Source of the DNA: Letharia columbiana
Lineage: Eukaryota; Ascomycota; Lecanoromycetes; Lecanorales; Parmeliaceae
Length of the DNA stretch: 64,000 nt
Assembly (NCBI RefSeq): GCF_014066305.1
Contig: NW_023501039.1
Location: 930,001 to 994,000, forward strand
Direction: 5' to 3'
Below are positions 44,166 through 56,479 of this stretch, piece by piece. Positions within the stretch are counted from its first letter, which is position 1. Each line of letters starts with the position of its first letter. A model generated the notes under the pieces. That model saw only the letters and a program-made list of their open reading frames with translations, was not told the DNA's origin and searched no databases. The translations under genes and the position numbers were made by a program.

Positions 44166-45257
44166 GTTGAACGGTGGTGTGATGAACCCTTCTGAGAGCG
44201 AGGTGATTTTGCTTTCACTTGGAGCTGGACCTTTCGATACAGGATGGCGTCACAAAGGGATGGAAGAACTTGCCATGGAAGGATGGTAGAAAACGTGTCG
44301 AATTAGGAGATCACAGCGCTGATACCTTAAGATTGGATAAGCCCAAGTGTCAATAGAAGGTATCAAAGTGAGGTTCGAAGACAGTGCCATTGGCCAGGAA
44401 TGTAGTCTACCGGTTTCATGTCCGCTGGGTTGTCATTGACCAGATGTTAAAACGAAGTTTAGCTTCCTCACATGAGAAGGAGATGGATGCTGGCAGCGAC
44501 GACGGAGGCCGCTAGTCCTTCTGACTGTGGGTGTTTGCTTCTTCGCTGGCGCTGGCAGGGTAGTGGACATTGAGAAATTGATGGGCAGGAACACTTCTCC
44601 TAGTAACGTTCAGAATAGGCATTAAGATTCGGACTTGACATGCACTCCAGAGCTTTTGTTACCTGATTTTCGTCGTCCTCGGATTTGCTCTGGAGATGAA
44701 GGAGCGCTCTCGGTGCTCCTTCCCTGCTCAGATTCACCTTGTCCATAGAAAAGACTCATCTTCCAAGTACAACAGATTACAGCATCGGGGTCTTAAAGCA
44801 GGAATTCACCGATGAGTAGTTGTCGTGCGCGAGGGAGTTGAAGTGGACGGACTGAATGATTAGCATGCTTGCACACGCTTCCAGGAGCACATGGTTTGAC
44901 TTCTGTTCTTGATCAGCCGTTCGGTTCTTGAACTCAGCCCTGTTATTTGGATGAACTATAGGGAACGAGGACTCCTCCATAGAAAAAAAATAAGCCGTTT
45001 TCCAACAACAGATTTTCCACTCATACTCTGGTAATGATTCGGTCCTCAAGCCAGAGGTACGTCTATTATTCGAGAAACCAACAAAGATGGAAAGAGCAGC
45101 TCCCTCCATGGCAGATTGCTCTGCACTCTTTCCAAAAAGTTTTGTATCAACCTAAAGTAATTTCACAATCGTCACAGTCCTTCCCAGTCGTCCAGCAGAG
45201 CTCCCAAAATGGACCATCTTACCAGCCTGAATCATGCACCCGGCAGTAGACAAACAC
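44166..45257. other. Intergenic, 1.1 kb
   Basis: Between the F-box-like gene and the F-box pseudogene. Open frames of about 60-110 codons lack any recognisable feature. No gene called. Confidence 0.4.
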
Positions 45258-46930
45258 TCAGCATGCTGTGCCAAATCGTCTTCCCCTTTCCTTCTTTGCC
45301 CCAAGACCATGGTCAAAGTGAAATACGTGCAGCTCCTCATTGCTTTGTATAACTAGATAACGCTCGTCTCCATCGATCTGTTTCCATCGCCATTGGATTC
45401 TCTGCAGATCAATTATCGCACTCCAGCTGTGCGAATCGCCGGAGACCCAAATTTCTGGGAGACCAATCGTACGCTGTATGACGGAGTACTTGATGCCGGC
45501 TGACTCGTCATGAACTACTTGATTTCGGATTCCGGGACCCATACCATCGTATCGCCAACATGTTGCTCTCTTTGGCGTTGAGGGATCTGCGCATTTGGAA
45601 TCTGTGTGTTGCCACTGATGGGTGAATGTCGAATCCCTTCCAAGCCTATCTTCCCAACTTGATCCAAGACCCAGGACCGGAATACCCACTATCCGTTCCC
45701 AGTACACTTCTCTGGGATTCCTCCTACCTGCTCCATAGCCGTGGCCGACGTGTGACCCCCTTTCGTGATTACACCCTTCTTCGAAAAAGTACACACAAGC
45801 GCTTCCATCTAGGGCGATCTTTCTCAAGAAAGGCGTGTCTCTTTGTCGAATTGTTAGAAAATCGAGGTCGACGTACGAGAGCTTCTTCACAAGGCGTGGC
45901 CCAAGAGAGTCCTGGCTGCTACCAGAAGGGTCGTTGGATGGACGGTAACTAGAAGGTTGTGAGATATTCCAGATAAGCAAGGACTCGATTGGCTCGTTTT
46001 CACCCCAAACCGAGCGGTTTGTTTGCCGAATGTAGATGGTATAGTGTGTCGTAGAGTGGTCAGAAAACCAACAGTCCTGCGCGGACAATGGGAATCCTAG
46101 ATAATGCAGTTTCCATTCACTCCGAAACGTTGCTTTCCATTGAGGGAGCCAAGTGAAGGAGACTTGGGCTGATTGGACGTCAAAGGCAGTGACATAATGC
46201 CGGTGGACAAATCCAAAATCATTTAGCTTGTGATAGGGTATCCACTCTGCCCAGTCAAAGACGAGTAGATTATGCTTCAGGCGCATCCTTCTAACAATAC
46301 GATCTTTAATGTCAAAGGGCACTATCGATATCGTGTCTTCTTCGATGTCGAGCAACAGGTAGGCCTGCATCTCAATCAAATCAGGATAGACCAGCAGGCC
46401 GGAGTCGTAAGTCCATTCCGTTTCCAAGAGATCCGTTGGTACCTGCTCCTCAAGCCGCACATTTACATGAACACTTCTGCACCGGCCAGTCCGTCTATGG
46501 TATCTGGCCCATGGAAAACCGGAATATGATGGTGTCGAATATCTGTTTGCTTCTCCGAGAGATTCTTGAGTCCACTACTCAGATCCCGCTTCGTGACGGA
46601 TCGAGGTCTCCCAGATTTAAGAGCTCACTTCCTGGCAAGCACTCTGTCAAAAGTTCTTCTCCAAACATCTCGGAAGTGACCGAAGTCATTCTCCGTTGTT
46701 CAGTCGATCTTTTGTTTCACTTCCAATTCTAACAGCGCGTGCATGTCCTGAGCTTCGCCAAACTCTCTACCGAGAACATCTCGAAGAAACGATTCATCTG
46801 TAAACTCTCTGTACCATGTTTAAGATACAAGACGTCAGCGAACAACGTCAATAGGATCGAGATAGCGTGTGACGGTCAGATACAGGTCCGTTGGCAGATC
46901 TGGTAGATCAAGATCAAGCACCGTTCCCAT
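45258..46930 (-). pseudogene. F-box protein pseudogene with intact 3' half
   Basis: On the minus strand an ATG at 46930 opens MGTVLDLDLPDLPTDLYLTV, running into RYLDPIDVVR, a clear F-box. The same frame is then stopped at 46835-46837 (TGA), 46820-46822 (TAA), 46700-46702 (TGA) and 46625-46627 (TGA), yet the residues between the stops still read as family sequence (RLVS, TWYREFTDESFLRDVLGREF, DVWRRTFDRVLARK, LKSGRPRSVTKRDL). Near 46470 the frame shifts by one base. From there to 45258 about 400 codons are open and look like a normal C-terminal half (SGLLVYPDLIEMQAYLLLDI). Each stop could come from a CGA or CAA codon by one C-to-T change. A short intron could hide the first two stops, but not the others. 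Confidence 0.75.
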
Positions 46931-47362
46931 GTCGTCAAAATTTTCAGACTTCTTCGAGTCACGAGTAGATGAGGAGATCGAGAATGATATGTGCTGACGA
47001 GTGATAGTCTCAGATAAGATGAGGAAGCTGAGAATGGGAACGAGTTGATCTGGCTTGAGAGGAGATCAAGTATGATACACCGCTAGACAAGCCAGATTGG
47101 TTACAAGTATATGGAAGCCGGATTCGTCTACTCGTGTTCTCGTTGAACAGTAGGTAGCTAGGTTCCTTGTAATCGTGAGGTAGTACTTTGTTGGGCTGTT
47201 GATGATTGGACTCCCAGGTCGAGAGACTTGAAACAACCGAATCAGGGCGTTCCCTGAGCGTGAGTACAACCCTTCGACCGCCTCGAGTAAGTTTTGACCG
47301 TTTGATAACGGAGGTTTTTCACATTCCATATGCAAGTATCTTCGCATATGTAAATATTGCCA
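46931..47362. other. Intergenic, 432 bp
   Basis: Between the F-box pseudogene and the MMSDH 3' end. Nothing recognised. Confidence 0.4.
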
Positions 47363-49189
47363 CTAGTTGTGAGTAGGCATCTCTACATTTGCCTTCGCTG
47401 CAACAGCATCCTCGCTCCTCCACAGACTAGTCACAGTCTTCGTCTGCGTGTAGAAGTTTAACCCGGATTTCCCGTAGAACGTATTCGCACCTCCGCCAGC
47501 CACACTCTTCTTGTTTCCAGTGAACGAGAACATGGGTAACGGTACAGGAATAGGAACATTGATTCCAACTTGGCCGGCTTCAATGTCCTTTTGAAAGCGG
47601 GCAGCTGAGCTGCCGCTTCGAGTGAAAATGGCTACGCCATTGCCGTACTCGTTGGCATTGATCGTATCAATTGCATCATCCATGGTGTCAACGTTCAGGC
47701 AGACGAGGACGGGCCCGAAGATCTCTTCTGTGTAGCATTTCATGTGGGGCTTCACATTGGCTATAACGGTGGGTCCAATCTAGGGAGTGTTAGCATTCCC
47801 CCGCAAGAGCCGCTTGATTGATCAAGTAAACCTACCCAATTGCCATGTGGATATTTCTCCGGCTTATAGCCTCTCCCATCTAAAAGAATGGTTGCTCCTT
47901 CCTCCTCGGCACTCGTGATGATGCTTTCGATCCGTTCTCTCGCCTGGGGGCTGATAAGAGGACCCAAGTCTGCGCCCTCTTCGAAGCCGCCATTGACGTT
48001 GAGCTCCTTGGCTCTCTCGGCGACCTCAGGAAGCCAATCTTTCGTCTCACCAACCATGACAACCGCACTCAATGCCATGCATCGCTGGCCAGCAGCACCA
48101 AAGGCAGCCCCTGCTATCGCATTTAACGCTTGATTTTTGTTCGCGTCAGGTAAAACAGCCGCATGATTCTTTGCTCCAAGATTGGCTTGAACCCGCTTGC
48201 CTTTGGCAGAGCCACGACTAAAAATGTATTCGCCCGCTTTATTGCTGCCGACAAAACTGATGGCTTTGATAGCTGGCTCGTCGATTATGAAGTCTACAGT
48301 CTTGGCAGATCCGTGGACGATGTTGATTACTCCATCTGGGTAGCCAGCTTCCCGAGCAAGCTCAGCTAAGATCATTGCTGCTCCAGGGTCGCGCTCTGAT
48401 GGTTTAAGGATGAGAGTGTTGCCTGTAATAGTAGCGATGGGGATTGACCACAATGGTATCATAGCTGGGAAGTCTGCAACGCATTCTTGGTCAATTGGTG
48501 TTCCAACGGCATTGGACTGCTATATTGGACTTACTGAAAGGACATATAGCAGCCACCACCCCAATGGGCTCTCTGTAGTTCCTCGTCTCCATATCCTTTG
48601 CTACTTCAAGCACTTCCCCCGTCAATTGCGTTGTGATCCCGCAGGCTGTCTCAGCAACTTGCAAGCCCCTGAGAACATCACCCTTTGCATCTGCAAATGT
48701 CTTTCCTTGTTCCAATGTGATACTCGCCGCGAGCCTATCCCAATGCTGCCGTATGAGCGCCACGAACTTGAACATGATCTGCTGCTTGTGAAGTAGACTT
48801 GTAGCCTTCCATGCTGGAAATGCTTTCTTCGCACTTTCGATAGCTGCATTAAGTTCTTCATCCGTGCTCTGGGGGACTCGGGTAACAAGATTGTTTGTTG
48901 CTGGATCGTAGAGATCGATCCAGGATTCAGTCTTTGAGTCGACGAATTTGTTGTCTAGAAAATATGGCGTGTTGCCCGGCAACTTAATTTGCTCATGATT
49001 CGTAGGATATGTATCTGCTGCTCCTATAGCAGTAGCCGGGGAGGCTTGGAGGCGATTGCTGGAGGCATGTAGCCGTCTGCGGGCTGTTACACATGTAGGC
49101 AATCTAGGCGGAGGGTTTGCATAGAGGCATGTGGATGCCCGAGTTTTCAAGGCTGCAGTTGTGCGCACCAATACCCGCTGAGAGACCAT
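47363..49189 (-). CDS. Methylmalonate-semialdehyde dehydrogenase (acylating), mitochondrial
   Basis: Three minus-strand exons: 49189-48535, 48473-47836 and 47779-47363, 569 aa. ALDH6-type enzyme converting methylmalonate semialdehyde (from valine) or malonate semialdehyde to propionyl-CoA or acetyl-CoA with NAD and CoA. The first 50 residues are Arg/Ala/Ser-rich without acidic residues, a mitochondrial presequence. The subfamily mark CPFNFPAMIPLWSIPIA is restored by the first intron; the NAD site FVGSNKAGEYI and the catalytic cysteine (Cys350 in GAAGQRCMALS) follow, then GPVLVCLNVDTMDDAI and the end SLWRSEDAVAAKANVEMPTHN. Its start lies 160 bp from that of COQ6 on the other strand. Confidence 0.95.
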
Positions 49190-49349
49190 TGCAGATTGTG
49201 GTCATGTACCCAGATGTGTATTGACGCTGATGGAAAGATGTATCGAACGTGAAGGTTGTGGCTCGCGGGGGTGACGTTTGCGGGGAAGCCCGGGGAGTTT
49301 CCGCGGCACCAGCGGCAGCTCCTCCGCTTGCCTCTTTGCGATTTTTATA
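49190..49349. promoter_or_regulatory. Shared divergent promoter, MMSDH / COQ6
   Basis: 160 bp between the start codons of two mitochondrial enzymes. GC-rich on the MMSDH side; an ATTTTTATAA run lies directly before the COQ6 ATG. Co-regulation is inferred from the arrangement only. Confidence 0.5.
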
Positions 49350-50910
49350 ATGAGACTTGCGTTTCACACGATGATAGGAAGAGGCTTCCCAAAGGCTCCG
49401 AGGTCTTATATCTGCCCATCATGCTCTAGGTCGTTCGAGCTGCAGTCAAGAAGACACGCGACTGCGGCTTCCCCAGACGTCTACGATGTAGTATGTGTAG
49501 GTGGAGGACCTGCAGGTCTGAGTCTACTGACAGCATTGCGTATGTATAGCTGTACGACCCTCTCAAGAGCACCGGACTGACTCTCTTCTAGGATCCTCCA
49601 AAGCCACTTCGCATCTCAGGCTCGCGCTAATCGAGTCGCAAGACCTTGAGCGAGCGCGAACTTGGAATCTTCCTCCAGATCAATTTTCCTACCGCACCAG
49701 CTCTCTTACCCCCTCTTCGCTCTCCTTCCTCTCCCAAATTGGAGCATGGCCGAATGTCGATACCTCTCGGGTCCAACCATACCGGCATATGCGCGTATGG
49801 GATGGCCTCTCCTCCAATTCACGTATATCTTTCGACGCCCTGACATCAGAGCCACCCATAGCCTCTATGACTGAGAACCAGAACCTTTCTCGCGCTCTTA
49901 TTACAAGCCTCGATGACCTGCCTACCATATCTCTCTTCGACAAAACATCCGTAGCCGACATACATCTCGGCCCTCCACTATCATTTCCAGCAGAATCGCC
50001 TACATCCCTTGATCTTTCCTCCTACCCTCATGTGACTCTCTCCTCAAATCATACCATCGCCGCTCGTCTTCTCGTTGGGGCCGATGGCCTGAACAGCCCT
50101 GTTCGCACGTTTGCAGGAATATCCACCCGTGGTTGGGACTATGATCGTCACGGTGTAGTTGCTACGCTGAAGCTCCCACCAGGAACCGGTCACAGCAGGG
50201 AAAATCCTCAACGAGTTACAGCATACCAACGTTTCCTACCCTCGGGCCCCATTGCCTTCCTGGCTCTACCTGGCGACTACGCTACATTGGTGTGGACTAC
50301 GACTCCACCGCAAGCCACGCGGCTTAAGGCGTTGAGCACGGAAGACTTCGTAGCCATGGTCAACGCCGCTTTCAGACTGGATGTGGTCGATCTGAATTAC
50401 ATGTTCACTCTCGATTCTGGCCAAGTCGGCGAGCTGGAATGGCGAGAATCGGTCCACCCCGGCAATAAAGCAGATCTCGGTGGAGAAACGCCTCAGCATA
50501 TTGCGTCAGTTCAAGAAGGCTCGATTGCATCTTTCCCTCTGCGCCTACGCCATGCCTCTACGTACACTACCAACCGCGTCGCTCTTATCGGGGACGCAGC
50601 TCACACCATCCATCCTCTCGCGGGCCAAGGCCTCAACATGGGCCTTGCGGACTCCCACTCATTAGCTTCTGCCGTTGAACATGCGGTTCTTCATGGAGCA
50701 GATATAGGAAATGAAATTGCATGTCTGGATAGATACAACGAGGAGATGTGGATGAGCAATAACAGGATGCTTGGTGCAGTAGATAAATTACATTGGCTCT
50801 ACTCTGCAACGTCAGGGCCAGTGGTGGGATTGCGAGGTTTGGGTCTGAGGACTGTCGACGCGCTCGGCCCGGTAAAAGGGTGGTTTATGCGACAAGCCGG
50901 AGCGTTGTGA
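49350..50910 (+). CDS. COQ6: Ubiquinone biosynthesis monooxygenase COQ6
   Basis: Two exons, 49350-49539 and 49592-50910, 502 aa. A flavin-dependent monooxygenase that hydroxylates the ring of the coenzyme Q precursor on the matrix side of the inner mitochondrial membrane. The first 45 residues are basic and Ser/Arg-rich (presequence). FAD-binding motifs: VYDVVCVGGGPAGLSLL, LLVGADGLNSPVR, and ALIGDAAHTIHPLAGQGLNMGL near residue 410. The intron lies just after the first FAD motif. An in-frame frame extends upstream to 49278, but the added residues cross the GC-rich promoter and lack family resemblance, so the ATG at 49350 was chosen. Confidence 0.94.
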
Positions 50911-51229
50911 CGACTGACGAGGCTCTCAAAGGAGGCTCGCCTAGAACATGGCTATTTTAGCGGGTCCAGGTACCAGCCCAGCTGCCTCTTTGGGTTAAAA
51001 GGGCCGATGATCCCGGTTGGCTAAGGTACACGGGTCTGCGGGCTTCAAAGTCTCCATATCCACGTGCGCTGTCCACGTTTTTATTCTACAGGTAACAGTC
51101 CATACTCCTATATCGACGAGCGAACTTGCAACATGTCTTCAGACCAAGCTGAGTGGTCCTCCAAGATATATAAAGAGGCTTGCTGTGCCAATGACCACTT
51201 GCCATTTCCGTTCGGTCTTCGAGAAATAC
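50911..51229 (+). promoter_or_regulatory. Spacer and promoter of the secreted phosphatase
   Basis: 319 bp head-to-tail spacer. TATATAAAG at 51167-51175 is a good TATA box, but it lies only 55 bp from the chosen ATG at 51230. If it is the real promoter element, the 5' leader is short or a slightly later ATG (51242) is used. Confidence 0.45.
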
Positions 51230-52379
51230 ATGGCCATCATAATGCTCTCTTCGGTCCTGCTATGGGCCTTTGCAGCAAGCGGGTTGATTTCTTTGAGCGT
51301 AGCGGATAGCTCCAAAACTCCAAGCTCCTACATCAATTATACTACAGTCACGGGATACTTCTTGCAAGATGAACCCTCGACCAATGCTAGCACCTTCAAT
51401 TTCATGACCAGAAACTTTGGCCTCATCAATCGCACATACCCAGCCGATACCACTCTTCATTCCCACCATAACCTGACTCAATGGCAGCGCTTCAAGCACC
51501 AAGTTACCCAGCTCAATCACGAGGCTCCGCCTGGCACCGAGTACAGACTGCTCTATATGGGCCGACACGGTGACGGCTACCATAATGATGCGCAGGCCTA
51601 CTATGGCACGCCCGCATGGAACTGCTACTACTCTGAGCTCGACGGAAACAGCACCGTCACTTGGTCCGATGCTCATCTATCTCCACTGGGAGTCAGCCAG
51701 GCTCTGGCCGTCAATGAGTTCTGGGCGTCAGAGATTCAGGATCAGAAGATTCCTACACCTCAGAGCTACTACACAAGCCCTCTAACAAGGTGTCTTCAGA
51801 CGGCAAATTACACTTTCAACGGCCTTGATTTGCCGGCTAGACATCCTTTCATACCCCTGGTCAAGGAGTATTTCCGTGAAGGTATCAGCGGACATACCTG
51901 CGATCGACGCAGCAATGAGACCTACATCCACGATATTTTCCCCAGCTACAGGATCGAGCCCGGTTTCACTCAAGATGATGAGCTATGGGTAGCTCTCCAC
52001 GGCGAGACTAGTACAGACCAAGCCGTCAGGTCTAAGAGGGTCCTTGACAGCGTCTTCTCTACAGATGGCAGTACCTACATATCCATCACGAGTCATTCGG
52101 GCGAGATTGGCTCCATATTGAGTGGTCAGTTGCTCTCCCGAAGCCCTCTCAACTTCCCACTAATTGTCATTTTGTGCAGTCCTCGGTCATCAGGCCTTCG
52201 GATTGAGTACAGGCGCTGCGATTCCCGTGCTCGTGAAAGCCCAGACCATTGGAGGCGCATCGGCCACGACAGCACTTCAGCCGTATACTGCGCTGTGTAC
52301 GTGCACATCGCCGCCTGCGGTGACCGCCACCACTTCCGTATGTGCGTACCCGCCGGCCGAAACTTCACCGGGTATCTAG
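51230..52379 (+). CDS. Secreted histidine-phosphatase superfamily protein (phosphoglycerate-mutase-like)
   Basis: Two exons, 51230-52124 and 52180-52379, 364 aa. Residues 1-26 (AIIMLSSVLLWAFAASGLIS) form a signal peptide. The catalytic RHG motif is at 112-114 (LLYMGRHGDGYHN), the second arginine region is SPLTRCLQTANYTF, and the second histidine is in ITSHSGEIGS. Several Asn-x-Ser/Thr sites fit a secreted glycoprotein. The last exon gives a Ser/Thr/Ala/Pro/Cys-rich tail. Members of this branch are phosphatases of unknown physiological substrate rather than glycolytic mutases. An open frame extends upstream to 51017, but its residues do not belong to the family and precede the TATA-like element. 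Confidence 0.88.
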
Positions 52380-53619
52380 TCATGAATTCCGACTATTAAA
52401 TCAATACATTTCTAGCCGAACATGCATGATTTTTTTGATTTTTTTTGCAGATCTAAAAAAGTCCATGTATACTATACCAGGCTTTCGCACACCGTCTTCA
52501 CATACCTCTGTAGGGTGATAGGACTCAAACCTCACACTTGTCCCCAGATGTCTCCATGAAAAGCATTGTGAATCATGTTCGGCTTCAATTTTCTTCTTCC
52601 CTCCCCACTTTCCAATCATTTCCCCTTTCATAATAATCATATCCACCATTATCGTATCCGACTCATCACCTCCACTCCACACCCTCCCCCACCACCCCCC
52701 CACCCAAAAAACTCCCTACGATCCAATCGGCAGAACCAACCGTACGCATCGAGTACAGAAAAAAAGCCTCTCCATCTCATCCGAAATTCTGTCCGGCGCG
52801 GATCATGACCGCACATCTGGACCAGAGTGAGCTCCAAAACCCTCACCATCAACACTCCACAGCTCAGACACCAAATAGATCGTCCGAGCCAGATGCCCGG
52901 AACGGTCAACGCTCGATCCCACCCACGCTGATTACCCCCCCCCCCCCTCGTTAACCCTCGTGCCGCGTCACGAACCCCCGACGAAGCCAAGTGCGCCGCA
53001 ACGTTCCGCGGGACCTGGGCGGAGATTTTTTTTCGGCGGCAAGCGTTTCGTCGTGAGAGGAATACGGCATGAGCGGAATCCTTACGGTTGGAGAGACGGG
53101 GTTTGGTGAGGTGGGCGGGGGGAGGGGGCGGTGGATGGTTGGTTGGTTGGGGTCGTTGAGAGGTGGATGAGCTCGGGATGTATGGAGGGGGGAAGGGGGG
53201 GGGCCTGAGGCGAGCGGGCTTTTGGATGGGCAGTTCAGCTCCTCGATAGATTTTTGATTTGAAATTATACGAAAGGTTGTGAAGGAGGTGGTATTTCGTG
53301 GATGGGCGAGGTAGGGGGAGAGGCCAGCGGAGAAGCAGAGTCGGGTCCTGGCTTGATAATGTTGAGTATGACTGCTAATCAAACATATTTAATTTACGTT
53401 CGGGATAAAGCCCCCAAAGGCGGCATTCGTGACATCGAAAAACTCTCCCTCCATCTCATCAATACCTCGGAATTGGCCTCGTGGCTTGACGAGTCCTTGC
53501 CTGAGCTCCTGGAGCTTCTGCCGGTGCTAGAGTAGTCTTTCGTTCCTCTGCTACTTGCCGCATGCGCCCAAATCCAAAGCTGATCGAAGTCCACGGCCAT
53601 GACGCCTAGAGAATTCATC
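52380..53619. other. Intergenic, simple-sequence rich
   Basis: 1.24 kb between convergent genes. Contains runs of C (about 13 at 52935-52947) and G (53190-53205), and CCACC/GGTTGG simple repeats. Long Pro-rich open frames result from this composition and are not called. Some homopolymer lengths may be wrong. Confidence 0.45.
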
Positions 53620-54824
53620 TCATACCGCCAGTGCTGCATTCCCATAGCCTTGCAAGATCGCTTGCGAGGCCCTGTCTTCCTCCACAATACTGCGAACGTA
53701 CATCGAAACTTCCGGAAGATTGTCATGTGTGACCGTGGTAGTTGCGACTGCTTTGACGGAACATGAAGCAGGCCGGAACGTGCCCCCCTGCCTGACAAAT
53801 CCATGCTTGAAGTCGTGGAGATTCTGCTCGTGATACACGCCAATGAGCGTTAAATGTCTCAATCCGCCTGTCGGACGAAGTTTTTTCAGGAAAGGCGTAA
53901 CCTGCAAACAGCAACAGACATTAGCTTGGGCAGTGAGGCGAACCCAAACGAGAGAGGCCGAGCGTAGAGGGGCATAAGAAGTCGAGACAAGAGATGAGGA
54001 CATACCCTAACTTTTGCAGCATCTCCAGCAGTAAGCGCCCAGTCCGTGAGGTCCAGAGCTAACCACTCCAGAGCAGGAAACCCGACCAGTTGATCTTGCT
54101 CCTTGGATGGATAGAAGAAATCGCACCACGAGGACCATAATTGCTTTCGATCATCCCCGACGCATTCAGAGCTCATTCTCAAAGTCATGAAGCGAATCAT
54201 CGTGAGTCTGCCGCAGGGTGCGGGCTCGCTGACGGTACGGTACCATCCGAATGGCCTCCTTCCCAGCCCAACGTGCGCGAATTTCTCGATATCCCTCGGC
54301 TTGCGGAAATGAAAGCGGTTCATACCATAGAGAACGTGAACGGTCTCGTGGTAAACGGTGCGGCAGGTGCGCAAGAGAGCGGCATCAATAGCTTCGATAT
54401 GTTTGACCTCTTCCGCCATGATTGGAGGGTACCGATCTAGAAATCTATGCGCCTGTCTGATGTATTTGTCAAACTTCAGAACCCTACTGTAGACCATGAT
54501 TCTGATTTCGAGAGGAAGTCGGCTAAGTGTACCGCATGGACCGCATGGACTGCATGGCGATGAGGCTGTGTTCCCCGTACTAGTACCGCATGAAGGCGAG
54601 AAGACAACGGTCTTGAGCTCGTTTCTGGCCTCGGGATATATATCTTCCGACGGTGATGGATTATGAGCCTTCCATCGGTTACCGGCGTCAAGGTCTACAT
54701 TGTCATTCGGAAGCGATTCAACATCGACAGTCTCATTAGCAAGTCCCAGGCTAGGGGACTTGGGCCCAGCTTGAAAGGTGAAATTGAAGTAATTGGGGAC
54801 ACCAAAAGTAAAGACATGAGGCAT
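53620..54824 (-). CDS. F-box-like / DUF7730-type hypothetical protein, 366 aa
   Basis: Two minus-strand exons, 54824-54006 and 53901-53620, joined by a 104-bp GT-AG intron with matching phase. After a Ser/Pro-rich leader, residues about 97-175 read LSRLPLEIRIMVYSRVLKF, ALLRTCRTVYHETVHVLYGM, NRFHF: the core of the DUF7730/F-box-like family common in dothideomycetes and relatives. Later segments (FPALEWLALDLTDW, GGLRHLTLIG) are LRR-like strands. A 9-bp unit (CCGCATGGA-like) repeats three times near 54535-54562, coding Pro-Cys-Gly-type repeats. Function is unknown. Confidence 0.7.
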
Positions 54825-56479
54825 TGTAGTAAGCTAGGTTGCGTGTTGACCAAAATCTGAGGGAGTAGAGATCAAATTGAAGGGATCGAAGACGTGCCGG
54901 ACATATACCGCTTGGACGTGGGTTGGGCAAGATGCCGGATATTCTTGAGAGGTCGAGGCGCGGTAGACTGCTGGAGTTGGGTGTTGTTGTTGAAAGGCTT
55001 CACAACAGCGTTTTGGTAAGGGGCGGTTTTAATCATGACATTGTGGCCTGTGAAGAATGTCAGATTGCAAATATTCGTACTATAAGCAAAAGTGCCTTAG
55101 AAAAAGGAAGAGCTCGAAGACTCGGGCGTAAGGTACTTTAGATGGAACGAATATAGCGTTTAGCGTTGAGCGTTGACGTCGATCTTCGGGCCGACCCTTA
55201 GATTACTCTACACCTGATAGAGTAGTCTAAGCGACCTGGCGACCAGATTCTTGTGCAGATCAGTGATCACACATCTGTTACCCGTAGGCCGCAGTCCAAT
55301 TGTTTTCGAAAGCATGCAATGGCATTAGCTATGTCACAACGAAGCAGTAAATGGTCTGGGAACGAATGGAGCTTCTATCTGCTCTGTACCGTCTTCACTT
55401 TTTCAATTGTATGCTAGTGATAGGAGAATGGCTGTCGCCTCCATTCCCTTCCTCTCGGCCTCCATATTCCACAGACCAGTGGACTGGGTGCACTAGGCCT
55501 GCTCTGTCTTCCCTAGCAATAGGAAGCAACACTAATTCAAATGTTCGAAGTGAAGGCTTTTGCTTTCGGATAGAGTACATCTCAAGATGAGACTCAGAAA
55601 TTCAGCTATTGGTGCAAGAATCAGTCAAAACACCCAAATCTCTAATGGGAAGGGGGCTCAGGAGCCAGTCGGGTCAAAGACTTTCGCCTTAACACATGTC
55701 AGTAGATCATGTTGAACGTTTTGCACAGGCTTCAACTCTTAACTCGCGCTTTAGCAAATCAATCTGCTAGCGTCTGCGTACAAGTATGCTTGACCCTCTG
55801 AGATAATCAACACAGTTGGAAATCCCCCGAATGTTTATACAGTGGTTCAACGCTGCACGCCTTCCCTTTCGGCCCAGATTCTGAGACACACACCGCCCAA
55901 CATTAACGTGCAAGCATCACGATCAAAAGTTGAGCTCATAATGGATCTCGGAGAGATGATCCTCAAGACTCCTGGTATCACAGACGCCATAACAACACAT
56001 AAGAGTTTACAACTCAATGGTGGGTCATCATTTGATAGATTGAGCCGATCTCAAGGAAGCTGCACCCATCTGATGGATTGCAACACCTCTGTATTCTAGA
56101 TGTAGGCGTGAAATATGAGCATATCTGGCACATTAAGTAGCAATCTCGCGACGTCTTCACAAATTCACACAAATTCCAGAGCCTTCCTCAAGTCCCTCGC
56201 TTATTTAGAAACCAAGCTAGATATTCGATAACGGGCCGATCCGGACAGGCGATAAGCGAATATCAGATTAGATTGTCAGACCATTATCAATTGTTTCAGG
56301 CAACCCAAAGTCCGGATGTTGGCTTGTTACAGTAGAATCGCCGTGCCTCGTACGCCTCAATCCTGAAGGCTGAGTCTTAATTCATTCATAAAGACACCTA
56401 TACCTCGAGCAAACTCCCCTTCCTCCCTGCTCCCCATACACGAATCGCCCTACTACCTACCCTTCGAAGCACCGCAACA
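54825..56479. other. Intergenic, 1.65 kb
   Basis: Upstream of both flanking genes. Composition is ordinary and no gene or repeat is recognised. Confidence 0.4.

Noticed and set aside
45626..45952. Plus-strand frame of 108 codons inside the F-box pseudogene
   Set aside because: It is antisense to the conserved C-terminal half and has no features of its own.
52951..53382. 143-codon minus-strand Pro/Ser-rich frame
   Set aside because: Generated by simple repeats and homopolymers; no domain, and no homologous-looking segment.
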